A stretch of 64,000 bases of DNA from Trachelipus rathkii (taxonomy: Eukaryota; Arthropoda; Malacostraca; Isopoda; Trachelipodidae). Shown here piece by piece: positions 38,159-48,010 of the stretch (positions within the stretch are counted from its first letter, which is position 1; each line of letters opens with the position of its first letter). The position numbers and the translations under genes were made by a program. The notes under the pieces are model-generated. The model searched no databases. It saw nothing but the letters and a program-made list of their open reading frames with translations, and had not been told where the DNA came from. Location: contig JABUQX010078767.1 in NCBI GenBank assembly GCA_015478945.1, forward strand, positions 27,501-91,500, read 5' to 3'.

Positions 38159-39270
38159 TCAAATTTGGTCATCTTGTTGCTGGTCAGATACACCCAGCTG
38201 AGGATGGTATGATAATGGTGTTGACGATGTAACAGACGGGTAGTCGGACTGATGACTCGATGTTGATTGGTACTCCGACTGTGGAGTCGTATAGGCTGGA
38301 GCGGAGTGAGGCCACGGAGGTACAAAAGCTGATGGAGGCAATCCAGTGAAAGTAGCCGCACCCAACCGCCTCTCGATGTTAGTTAAAGTTTGAAAAGTAG
38401 ACGGTCGAGGTGGTTCGATTGCCGATTGAATGGTCTGCTCCCTTTCTTCACTTCTAGTTCAAGTAGATGGTCGACGGCTGGTTCGTGAGTGAACATCACG
38501 GCGATCAGAAGGCCGTGGACGAAAAAGAGCATGGGAAGTAAAGAAGCTCTCGTACTTCCGCAGGAATTGTTCCAGGAACAAACGATTAGCATGTAACCCA
38601 TCATAGAGCATCGGAGTCTGAAGGTACAACTGCTTTTTCTTAATGTATCTGATGTGAGGGGTGTTTTTATACTCCGGAGTGTTTCGTTTTGTTCCATAGT
38701 AGTAGTTGAAAACCTCACTACCGCGAAGAGTGGTTTATCGGTCCACTTATATCTGAAATATGCCAAATCTTCAAACCGGATGAAGGAACGAATAGAGTGT
38801 TCTCTCATTAACCGAGGGGACATGGAGTCGTCATCCGTGATCCGCTTTTGGTTAAAGACGTACATGTCTTTAACTGTTGGAATCATGAGGTAAACTTTGA
38901 CCCTTGGATTCTTCTTTTTGGCATATTTTGTTATTTTTTCCATGAGGCTGGGTACACCCTCGACTGTAAAGTTGACCACTGCCTCAAAGACTGTTGCTGT
39001 TTTATCTCCATTCGTGATGGATTTCTTTTGCCAAGCCAAGGGTGTAAGTGCCCATATCAGAATGAAGTCTACGTCGGTTCTCATGAGGGTTTCTATACGG
39101 GACGGACAGTCGTGGATAGTCCGACCCGAACTGTAATCCACCCTGACATGAATGCTGAATTCTTCTCTAAGCAGCTTTCTCTCATGGCGGAGCAATTCCA
39201 ACTCGCTGACACCAACAACTAAGAGAGTCTTCATACTGCAAGGAGAATACGGGTGTTCTATTATTTGCAT
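38159..39270 (-). pseudogene. SGNH-hydrolase-like ORF in the env position
   Basis: Located between pol and the 3' LTR. The first frame (ATG at 39270, or at 39234 giving MKTLLVVGVSELELL) has a GxS nucleophile block (GVS instead of GDS), SSGRTI as a possible block II Gly, a hydrophobic strand FILIWALTPL where GxND is expected, and VYLMIPTVKDM like the LP block. Near 38720 a frameshift moves the ORF; in the new frame TPMLYDGLHANRLFLEQF gives the DGLH (DxxH) catalytic block V. The frame then meets TGA near 38460 and continues as a Pro/Ser/Gln-rich tail to 38159. SGNH enzymes are serine esterases or acetyl-hydrolases; block III is not conserved here, so activity is doubtful even before the breaks. 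No signal peptide or membrane segment, so it is not a typical envelope. Confidence 0.6.
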
Positions 39271-40226
39271 CCATGTAAGTGGTACATAAATAATAAAGTT
39301 TATTCTTGTTCCTTTCTACAAATTTTATTTAAAAAAAGTGAATATTCAAGTCAGCTGTAATAATTATTTTTAATTTAAGAAATTGATTTTAATTTCGTGA
39401 TTGCTGATTTAAATGAATACTGCAAATAATTTTGACAAACTGAGTTATTATAAATAAATATCAAATACTGAATATTAAATCATATGATTCTGATTAATTA
39501 TATACATATTTACAAATTGATAATATCGCATAATAAGTGTTGGTGTATCAAATTGAAAAATGTGTTGAGTATTAAAAGAACATAACAGTTGTTGGCTTAT
39601 CATAATTGTAGTTGAATACCACCAAGGCAATCTTCAACTCAGATATCTGTTTATATATGTTCAAATGCAATTATGAACTAAAATAGCCTAACCGGGAAGT
39701 AGTTTATACATTTTTACAAATAGTATTAAATATCAAATATTATAGTAAAATAAAGTAATAATAACAAATACTACAACCAACAACAATGTTCTGATAGAAT
39801 TATAGGCAAGTTTTCATTGAGGCTGAGATGAATGTAAGATTCTACAGTGTCACTGAATATGTCTGAAGCTGATTTAAATGAAAAAGAAATGAGATGAGTG
39901 CATGTATCCACATTTACATCAGCTAAATCCACATTGCATCAGCAAATCCGCATCCCATCGCATCCTCAATTTATCTGTATTGCATATCCACATGGCATCC
40001 CGCAAATTCCACCCTGCACTCCCCCATAACCCTCCCCTCCCAGAATTCCCAGAACCAGGAAGGACGAAGGAAAACGGGAAAATGACGAGGAAAAGAGCGA
40101 AATACCACAAGAACAAGTGTTCAGTTCAGCAAACATCGACAGATCCTATTGAAAAAGAAGAAATGAACTGTTGAGAATTTGATAACGTTGAAGATCTGAA
40201 AGCCGTTAACAATTTAACTGGAACGG
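39271..40226 (-). other. Gap where integrase would be expected
   Basis: About 950 bases between the RNase H/OTU-like ORF and the SGNH-like ORF. It is AT-rich with stops in every minus-strand frame, and shows no HHCC zinc finger, DDE blocks or chromodomain. A pyrimidine-rich stretch with repeated GCATCC words lies at 39900-40060. Either integrase was deleted or this family never carried it here. Confidence 0.6.
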
Positions 40227-41036
40227 CTAGGACGTGCTGATGTCTAGAGTGGTAGGCATCAGATAGTTGTAATGTATACCACCCAGACACTTAAGACAAC
40301 AAACATTGTTGACATACTGACTTCCATAGACAATGGGATGTTTGTCGTTATAGTAGACGCACACCATAACCTTAAAAAGGTCACAGAAGGCATCAGTGAC
40401 CTCCGGAATGGGCAATTGTCCAGGAAGCTGAAGAAGACGTAATTTCTTTTGCACATGTCTGCCCTGTAACCGATATTTAGGTGAATGTTTCCGAAGTTCT
40501 TCAACAACAATTGTTTGCAGTTCGCCATGTTGATCAGATGACCCATAGAGAAACATGGAGAAACAACGGTATAAGGAATCGCCGCCTCCCACTACTTCCA
40601 AGACGAAATATCCAGAAGGGATAAAATCCACAGAAGGTGGTACAGAAAGATCAGGATCCTGAGGATAATCAGGCGAAGGATCAATAGGTGAGCGAGAGAG
40701 GGCATCGGCTACAACATTGCTTTTGCCAGCAATGTGTCGAATTTCAAAATCGAATTCGTTTAACTCCTCCATGGTGCGTGCTAGTCGACCATCGACTAGA
40801 CTCATGTTCTGTAAGTAAATCAGAGGCATGTGATCAGTAAAGATGATGAACTTGACTCCCCGCAGAAAAGGTATCAAAGACTTTACTGCCCATCGTAAAG
40901 CTGTTAGCTCTTTATCTATGACACCGTAGTTCCTCTGAGCACCATTAAAGGTCATAGATATGAAAGCTATTGGTCGGCGTTCACCATTCTGTATTTGCGA
41001 GAGACGCCCCGGCACCAATGTCGGAGGGGTCGACAT
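40227..41036 (-). pseudogene. RNase H followed by an OTU-like domain
   Basis: Residues 18-116 are the Ty3-type RNase H (KELTALRWAVK, the TDH block at 67-69, HIAGKSNVVADALSRS at the end). The first RNase H block (MELHVDPSDIGAGAS) is upstream in the RT frame, so a one-base frameshift near 41000 splits the domain, and the first ~12 residues of this ORF are out-of-frame. After an acidic Pro-rich linker, residues 141-262 resemble an OTU cysteine protease: GYFVLEV, GGGDSLYRCFSMFLYGS, H170, a central VTDAFCDLFKVMVCVYY, and LGGIHYNYLM with a His at 255. OTU domains remove ubiquitin. The nucleophile Cys is replaced by Ser154 and the DG pair before it is altered, so it looks inactive or degenerate. The ORF ends at a stop at 40227-40229. 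Confidence 0.65.
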
Positions 41037-41127
41037 GAAGTTCCATTGGAGATGCAGTGGAGTCGTAATCTGGAAATCCTAACAAACGAGGGTTTACCAG
41101 GGCCTGTTTTAATTCCTCAAAAGCAAG

Positions 41128-42393
41128 TTAACACTCTGAGGTCCACTTAACTGTTTTACCCCCCATTTGGCAGGACAATGGTTTACTGATCTGGGAGCAA
41201 TGAGGGATATGACGGCGATAAAAATTCACCATCCCTAGAAACTGGCGAAGATGTTTCACCATAGTGGGAATGGGAAACTCCAATGCTCCCTGTATATTCT
41301 TCTGTAAAGGCAAAATCCCTTTGCTGGAAATGTGATGGCCTAAAAACTCAACCTCAGTTCGACATAACTTTGTCTTGCTGGGTTTAAGTTTATAGCCACT
41401 CCTCTCTAAGGCAGAAAGGACCTGTCCAAGGGTGACAAGATGGTCTTCAAAATTGGTACTGAGTACGATGATATCGTCTAAGTAAACCATCACCTTGGAC
41501 CACGGCAACCCGGTCAGAGCAAGCATCATTCCTCGTTGGAATGTCTCTGGACCGTTCTTTACACCGAATGGCATCTTAAGATACTCATATTGAGCAAACG
41601 GAGTGGAAAACGCCGTCTTCTCAATACTGTCCGGTTCCATTGCGACCTGGTAATAACCTTTTATCAGATCTATAGTAGAGAAATATGTGTTTCCATATAT
41701 ATTGTATATCATGTTGATAAGGTTAGGCAATGGAAAAGAATCTGATTTTGTCACGTTATTGAGCTTGCGATAGTCTATGCACAATCGTAAAGTGCCATCT
41801 GGTTTTCTGACTGGTACAACTGGAGCTGAATAAGGAGATCTGCTTGGACGAATGATGTTTTGTTCCAATAGATCCCGACATTGCTGTTCGATCTCCTGGG
41901 CCAAAGGTCCTTGGAAACGGCGGACAGGAATTCGAACAGGTCTGTCGGTCTCTAGCTCTATTGAGTGAGTGATGTTAGTGGCGACACCAACATCGTGATC
42001 ACCAACGCTTAGTGCGGCCTGGTGATTGAACAAAACTGTAATTAAATCTTGCTTCTGTTTATCAGTTAACTGTAACTCTGAGAGATGAAACTCTTCCATT
42101 AGACGATCGACAGTCCAAGCAGATGAAACTGGTTCGTGGGAGTCCGATTCTTGGGCCACTTGCACACGCAAGTTGTTGATTTGCAAATCCGTTTCCACAG
42201 ATAAAGGTGAAAGACGATCGACAATAGTATTCTTACGAATATATTGTGTTCGATCAGAAGGATTAAAAATAGCAATCTGAGGATTAGAGGAATTGAGGTC
42301 CACCACACCAGGGATAGGAAGAAGAGTAGGATGTTCCCTTCCTTGAAAACCTACTAAAACTGAAGGTGTATCTGATGGGCCTGTGATGTCCAA
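41128..42393 (-). pseudogene. Reverse transcriptase (Ty3/gypsy pol)
   Basis: A 421-codon open frame between in-frame TGA (42397-42399) and TAA (41128-41130). RT blocks are in order: APVVPVRKPDGTLRLCIDYR (about 190-209), FSTIDLIKGYYQVAM (238-252) with the first catalytic Asp, LKMPFGVKNGPETFQR (272-287), VMVYLDDIIV (301-310) with the YLDD active site, and EFLGHHIS and LRQFLGMVNFYRRHIP in the connection region. All catalytic residues are intact. There is no ATG at the left edge; the frame is continuous with the protease ORF apart from the TGA, so it was translated as part of a polyprotein. It would copy the element's RNA into cDNA. Confidence 0.92.
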
Positions 42394-42396
42394 GAA

Positions 42397-43401
42397 TCAG
42401 CAAGAATGAGGAAACACTGTAAGAGAATGGACCGAAACACAACTGAAGAAAGGCCTGCTAAAACAGTAATCCTTAGCCACTACCTCCATTCTCTGACCCG
42501 AACGATAAACGAACTTTCTACGGGTTAAATCAGGGAGAAGGTTATGTTCCTGAAGAGTAGCAGCGCCGAGCACGATGAATTCAGGCATAAGGTCGGCAGG
42601 AACTATAAAGAATAAAGAAGGTGGAACGGAGAAACCATTCTCAAAAAAGATGGGAAGTTTAATATAGTGTTCCACAGGAACTGCGTTCCGACGTTTCAAT
42701 CCACTGATTGCCCTTATGCCCTCCTCTGAAGAAGGTAAAAGTTTGGCATGAGGAAGTATGTCGGCAACTAAAGCAGAGCTGATCAGGCTTACGCCTGAGC
42801 CGCTATCAACCATGCAGCCGTAAAACCCTGAACTATCCGGACTGAAAGCCACACAAATCACTAGTGGATCGACCTTGGCTGAACTGAGATTTACAGGGAT
42901 CGTCCTCAAATCTCCCTCAGCCATAGCCAAGCATTTGTTTGACTGGACAAGTGGTTTCTGCTGAATCTCTGCTGATGGTTCAGCCTGCCTGTCACTATGA
43001 CTATCACTACTTCCTATCATAAGGCTACTCGCTATGACTGATACTACTGGTTCCGTAGGGGAACAACTACTACTGCTACTACATACTACTGGAACGGAAA
43101 GAGAGTAACTATCTCTACTACTATCACTAGTCACTATAGTGTCTGGAAGAAAAGTCCTAGCACTACTGCTAACGACAACTAAGTCTACAGCTACAGGAAA
43201 AGTGCTAGCACTTCTACTATCACTACTTACTATTGTATCTACTTGGGCATTTGAGTGATAGTCCATGAGCTGTGAACTATTCTCCACTGGAGGGCTCATT
43301 TCCGTGGAGACCTGCAGTTTAAAGCTCCTGCTTGTACTGTTTCTTCTGAAGAAGGACCCATGCATCGGCCTTCTAGATGGGACTTGTGACACCAGTCGCA
43401 A
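42397..43401 (-). pseudogene. Ser/Thr-rich linker and retroviral-type aspartic protease
   Basis: The frame is the same as gag and RT. Residues 30-140 are unusually rich in Ser, Val and Asp, a linker with near-repeats such as DTIVSSDS and DTIVTSDS. Residues about 180-290 form a retropepsin: CMVDSGSGVSLIS holds the catalytic DSG (Asp199), and EFIVLGAATLQEHNLLPDL matches the second conserved Leu-Gly block. It would cut the Gag-Pol polyprotein. It ends at TGA 42397, three codons before the RT frame resumes. The N-terminal 40 residues overlap, in another frame, a fourth zinc knuckle, so this part of the frame is probably not the original one. Confidence 0.8.
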
Positions 43402-43640
43402 GGATCTAGAAACTTCCTTGGCGGCCTTGGTGAGTCATGTGTAGTCGGTGTTCTGTGTTGAGTGTCCGCGCGTGGGGAATTGTTTTCTGTTTGAACCAGA
43501 GGCCTGTGGTGATCTGTTTGTTCTGTTATGTGTAGGCGACCTCTGTGTTCGTTGTACATTGCGCGGTGGTGTCTTTTGTGGACAGCTAATTCCAGCATGT
43601 GGCCCCTTGCAAAACGGACACACTCTACCAGAATTTAATT
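43296..43640 (-). pseudogene. Third and fourth zinc knuckles of Gag, frameshifted
   Basis: After the in-frame TAA at 43642 the gag frame continues with VCPFCKGPHAGISCPQ (about 43620-43582), a CX2CX3HX4C knuckle. It stops at TGA 43435. In the neighbouring frame lies a fourth knuckle, CDWCHKSHLEGRC (43400-43362). Two compensating indels must separate it from the flanking gag and protease frames. Knuckles 3 and 4 have the shorter CX3H spacing, and knuckle 3 closely resembles the last knuckle of the Gag-like gene copies (CPICKGNHLGLECPQ), evidence that the two elements are related. Confidence 0.7.
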
Positions 43641-43641
43641 G

Positions 43642-45339
43642 TTAAGTGCGTAGAGATCTGATGGCTCTGCATTCATTCCTTACATGCCCCCTCTTTCGAC
43701 AATATAAACATATCCCAAGGTATTTGTAACATTCATCCATCACATGCCCAACATTCTCACAGTAATCACAAACAAGGTGTTTTCTGTTAGTATTCTCGTT
43801 GTGACGTGTCGGAGTGTAAGTGTTTTGGGTCAGATTTCTGTTAGTGGATGAGGGATAAGCACTTTTATTGTTATAGTTACGTGTATTCTGTTGGTGGGTA
43901 TTGTTTGTTTTAGGAGGTTGTGGCTGTACATGTTGTGAATGTAACACTTTCGACCAACCTGGATTAATAACATCTATTCTGATTGTCTCGTCCAAGTCCT
44001 GTTTAGGTTGATCAGAAGAAACTGTAAACCTACTGTTGCTAGAAGAAGTGGCTACATTCTTCTTCCCTTTATTGTAGTCTCTGTCGTAACAGTCTGCAAG
44101 ACTTACTATCTTCCGCTATGTAACACGGATATTACTATCTTCCTCTTGCTGTTTTATGTATTCTGATATCCGTTTTTCAACATAAGGAGGAAGACTTAGG
44201 AGAAAAGCAGTTCGAAGAGAGTCATGCTCTCTCATCTCTAACCCACGATAGGCTTTTTTAGCTAGATGTTCCAGGCAAAGAGCGTACATACGAACGCTTT
44301 CACCGGGAGTCCTATAAGTTGAGTGGTAAGCGTTCAGCTTATGTGCATCCTTCCTTTTCTCCTCTTGCTGGTACCATGTTAATAATGTTTCTTTAATGTA
44401 TCCGTAGTTTCTGTCATCTTTGATTAGGAGATTATACAGCTGCAGAAACGATCCTTCAAGTTGCCTGCCTAGCAACCTTAACCACTGATGAGGCGCATTT
44501 GGATAGTTAAAAGAACAGTACTGCTCAAAATCAGCAAAATAACTAACCAAATCTTGATCAGCCTCGTATTTAAATTTCCCTGGCTCAACCACTTTCACTT
44601 TCTTTGAGTTCTTGGTGATTTCCGCCAGATAGAGGATAGATTGGGACATCAGTAGCATATGACTCTCCAAAATGTCCAATCTACTTGACGTAAGAATCGA
44701 TGCTGGTTCTCTATTTTCTGTAAGAGAGAAAATCGGTTGTGGTTGAGGAGGAACAACATATGATCTGGTATCGATTGGTGGTGCGATACCAGCCTGTTGA
44801 ACTGTAATCGGTATCTCTGAAGTACTTGAAGTCAAGGGATCATTCATTCCCTGACTGTAATAAGGAGGTATAGTATACGGCTGTCTGTTAGTTACGTCAG
44901 TCTGTTGTGTAATGGGAGTCGTCGTGTGCGTTGTGTAGATCAAGTCTGAAGAAGGGGAATTTCCATATGTTTGAGACATAGTTCCTGGATAGAACTGTTG
45001 TTGTTGCATCGGTGCTGATATCAATGGGGAAACTGGTGAACCAAAGTTGATAAGAGCCATCTCATTTGATAGCAAATTTGATGTCGTCACTGGAGTAGCA
45101 ACAACTGAAGGAACACTCGTTTGTTGTGGCGGTATTGGCTGTTGTGCCCGCAACAAGGCCGATTCCTCTTTAAGGAACTTAAATTCCTTTGTAATGGTAG
45201 TCAGGAACTCCTGTAGAGGTGGGTTCTCTGGATCTACCTGATCTGCTAACTGTTGAGGAACTATTGGTGGTGGTGGATCTCTCTGAACTCTCTCTTCTCT
45301 GCTTTGCTGCTCATCTCTCGCCTCTCTCCCTGATAAATC
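43642..45339 (-). pseudogene. Gag with capsid-type domain and two zinc knuckles
   Basis: An open frame runs from after a TGA (45340-45342) with one internal TAG at 44116-44118 and ends at TAA 43642. No ATG lies near the 5' edge; the frame starts DLSGREARDE and continues through a Pro/Gln-rich segment. Residues encoded at about 44600-44119 look like a retrotransposon Gag core: KFKYEADQDLVSYFADFEQY, HQWLRLLGRQLEGSFLQLYN, WYQQEEKRKDAHKL and GESVRMYALCLEHLAKKAY. Beyond the TAG the same frame gives a basic Asn/Thr/Gln-rich linker and two CX2CX4HX4C knuckles, CDYCENVGHVMDEC (43770-43729) and CLYCRKRGHVRNEC (43710-43669). Gag assembles the particle and packages element RNA. The TAG is the only lesion in this part. 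Confidence 0.85.
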
Positions 45340-45838
45340 TCAACATCTCTTATTGAGTTGGTGGAGGCATCTCCTCCTCCTCAATATCACCACCAACATT
45401 CACCAAACCACCGCCCACTGCTCCCATGGTACGTCGACTCTCAACCCCATCACCAACCAAATTCCCCCCATCACCCCCCAGCTCTGAAAACCTGCTTGAA
45501 GAGGTCATTATTAGGGTTACTGCATATATTTTATTTCAATATTTCAAAACAAAACATAAACGAAACAACAAAATATAAATGAGGGATGATAAGTGAGAAA
45601 GGCGTTGTAGGAAAAAGGAGGTTAAGACTGTTATTAGCTAGAACTGTATCTAGTACTTTGGAATTCGAACGATATAACTAAGGGAATTATATTGCAGAAT
45701 TCGCGAATTGGAAAGTTCAGATATTTAGTATCTACCCTGATATCTATTTGTTAACCCCTACTAGGTATACTAAATACAATGGCAGTCCCTGTTCTACAAC
45801 AGGTACTGTACTTCTACTAATACTTCTACAAAATGGCA

Positions 45839-45856
45839 GTCCCTGTTCGGGTGCCA
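45839..45856 (-). other. Primer-binding site, tRNA-Lys type
   Basis: In element sense TGGCACCCGAACAGGGAC, differing at one base from the well-known lysine-tRNA (Lys3-type) primer site. It lies 17 bases inside the 5' LTR edge, further than the usual 0-5. A partial copy of its flank (ATGGCAGTCCCTGTTC, plus strand) recurs 56 bases away at about 45779. Confidence 0.75.
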
Positions 45857-45873
45857 ACTAAATTTAAAGAGTA

Positions 45874-47388
45874 TGTAAGGGAGAGTTAATGGAAAGAAGA
45901 CCCGGATTAATACTGTTAACAGAGTCCCCAAACCACCCAATAAATTTAGAAAGTGAGATCAGAAACTAATGCAGCGTCGAAAATCAGAGACTAAAAGGAA
46001 CTGTCTGTTAATGATTAATGGATTAATTCTAATAGAGAAAGAGAGAAAAATTAGTCAGTTAGTATGCTACTGTGGTGACGAAGGTGTTAAGAGGTTAGTC
46101 TGATAATAAATAACTAAAGTGTTAATATCTATCTACCCCCACCTCTGTTAATGGCAAGGCTAGTTCTCATAACGGTAACCACACTAATCACCTGAACATT
46201 TCCAATCGTTCCTTCTGCAATAAGCTGAATCTTCTGTGAGTGAGTGCGTAATCCACCCGTGAGCTGAATAACCCCTCCTTGAATATTTTTATAATATTCG
46301 TTGGTGTGAAGTTCATAAATAAGATAAGGGAAATAAAAACGTTATAAAATGAACGTTTATTAAGTTACTTATGTGGAGGATTAGCTAAGATTTTGAGATC
46401 AGTTAACTGTCAGTTCGGTCTAAGATGTAGACAAAAACCAAAAATCGGGTTGACGTTCGAATTTGCGTTCGAATTTGTGTTCGAATTCCAGAGTAAGTAT
46501 TAGTAAATATCTGGAACAAGAAGGTTAAAGTGTGTGTGATGAGAGGATGCAAAAACTCTAGAACAAGCACTTAACTTTATTGTTCCTTTGAGAAAGTTTT
46601 TCTGATGGATTTTCCTGAGAAACTGCTTCTTGGGAGAAAATTCCAAAGAGAGGTGAATTCCCGCTGAATCGAGAATCAAGACTACAACTGAGATGTTTAC
46701 GGTGTTGTAATCCCAGTACTAAAATGGCACGGTGGGAACCTGGTACAAAAACGTTGCCCCGGCACTGGAACCTGTATAAAAACGAAGAATAGGCATATGT
46801 TGTTAAAGGTGCTCCATAGCGAATAACTAAAATGGAATTATACTACTAAAGCGTGGCTTTACAATTACCCTTGGAGATTTAAGAAAACAATCTCTCCATA
46901 GGGTTTGCTGAAGAGTCTTGAAGAGCGGGACTGATGACTCTGCTCTGAATCTGGTAAGAATAAAAAGTAGGTAAGACCACGACAGAAACGATGGAGCATG
47001 CACACATATCTAGAAAATAAGAAAACTATAATCGATGATCAACATAATTTAATAAGTCTTACTTTTCCAAGATATGTTTCTTTTTCCACAAAGGAGAAAT
47101 AGTCGTCACGATAATGAGTGTGGGAAATTGGTGGGTGTAAGAACCACACAATATGTCCAATTTATATATAGCTGCGAAATAACTAACTACAGTTTATCAT
47201 ATGCCTAAAAATTGAGAATTAGTAATTTTGGGAAAGAAAACAGCTATGATTAATAAGGGCATCAATAATATAATAATACATGAGAACACCAATGTATAAA
47301 ATAGCGTTGCACCGTTTTAATACAGATATTAGGGCAAGTCTGGAGCTTCAGGGTGGGCCTGGAGCTGCTGCATGAGCAAACCCCAACT
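45874..47388 (-). repeat. 5' LTR (right copy)
   Basis: It starts TGTAAGGGAG and ends CCCCAACT on the plus strand; the last base is T where the other LTR has A, so the terminal dinucleotide is mutated. The TATA box is at 47160-47170. It is about 98% identical to the left LTR by eye, with a few short indels (for example around 46465-46490 and 46550-46600). Confidence 0.9.
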
Positions 47389-47392
47389 GTGG
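47389..47392. repeat. Target-site duplication, right
   Basis: GTGG, the partner of 36226-36229, followed directly by CTTC of the interrupted gene. Confidence 0.85.
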
Positions 47393-47623
47393 CTTCAACG
47401 AAAATTGAGGCTGATGAGAATTGTAAAGGGCATAAGGGATTGAACATAGTGGAGAATTCATTCCAGATGAAGTAGTCAAATAAAATGAAGGTTGGTGATA
47501 TAATATTGTAGGCAACTTCATATTAGGGCATGTCGAATATATCGGTGGTGACACTGAGGTCACAGAAAGGGTTGTGTTATTAAAAAGAATATTTGACGAC
47601 GATGAAGGTGTTGTCTCTGCCAT
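47389..47623 (-). pseudogene. Gag-like gene copy A, N-terminal part
   Basis: ATG at 47621-47623 opens MAETTPSSSSNILFNNTTL and proceeds through YLTTSSGMN and YNSHQPQF. It is cut off after 78 codons by the LTR element; the downstream part is at 34487-36229. It aligns with the start of copy B (MAEITPSSPSNILLHKTPL, 51726). On the far side the frame runs 13 codons into the LTR before stopping, so any product would be a short truncated protein. Confidence 0.75.
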
Positions 47624-47631
47624 GATTCGAA

Positions 47632-48010
47632 CTATTAGAATAAGAAATAGAGAGGAATGAATAAAAATATGTAAGGGAATATAACTGGCAAAAAGTAGCG
47701 GTGTGGTGAGCAAAAGGTAGCTTCAGAGCAACTACGCTCTGCTTCCAATGTAATGTTCCAAAGTCTGGGGGAAATTCATATAGAGACTTCAGAACATCAT
47801 TATTGGTAACAGAGGAAATAATTAATGGATGGAAAAATAATAATTAAATTAGTTAAATAATTAGAGATAGAAAAATGTGTAATAGGAAATATCAACTTAC
47901 GTAGAAGAAGATATATGGATCACAGAGCAAGGCACGGTCCGCTGGGCCCTCAAAGACCGTATTCCGTTACAATAACGAAGAAGCTCTCCCTTCGCTCATA
48001 CAGAAATAAA
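47632..48010 (-). other. 5' UTR exon and intron of Gag-like copy A
   Basis: On the minus strand a perfect donor GTAAGT is at 47900-47895 and a T-rich acceptor ending CTAATAG at 47632, eight bases upstream of the start codon. This defines a 269-bp intron in the leader. Exon sequence before the donor (47901 to about 48010) is GC-richer than its surroundings. Copy B keeps the same CCTAATAG acceptor (51736) before its ATG, although its donor was not located. Confidence 0.45.

Larger units (their letters stand above)
36230..47388 (-). mobile_element. Ty3/gypsy LTR retrotransposon, 11.2 kb, nested
   Basis: Direct repeats of about 1.5 kb (36230-37749 and 45874-47388) bound an 8.1-kb interior transcribed on the minus strand, with a primer site beside the 5' LTR, a purine tract beside the 3' LTR and a 4-bp target duplication GTGG. 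Gene order in element sense is gag with zinc knuckles, aspartic protease, RT, RNase H, OTU-like domain, a non-coding gap, and an SGNH-hydrolase-like ORF. RT and RNase H are of the gypsy type. No integrase was found. Gag to RT share one frame, broken by stops at 44116, 43642, 43435, 42397 and 41128 and by frameshifts near 43400 and 41000. LTRs differ by roughly 25 substitutions by eye (about 2%) plus indels, so insertion is fairly recent. It splits copy A of a related Gag-like gene. Confidence 0.92.

Noticed and set aside
38654..39222. Plus-strand open frames opposite the SGNH-like ORF
   Set aside because: They are shadows of the minus-strand coding sequence, which carries the conserved blocks.
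38383..39270. Envelope glycoprotein in the 3' ORF of the LTR element
   Set aside because: No signal peptide, transmembrane anchor or glycoprotein-like Cys pattern; the DGLH and GxS blocks fit an SGNH fold better.
39902..40174. Plus-strand 90-codon frame inside the LTR element
   Set aside because: Antisense to the element, driven by a pyrimidine-rich tract with GCATCC repeats; no motif.
47348..47713. 121-codon frame joining copy A to the LTR
   Set aside because: It is an artefact of the insertion junction: the last residues come from the LTR.
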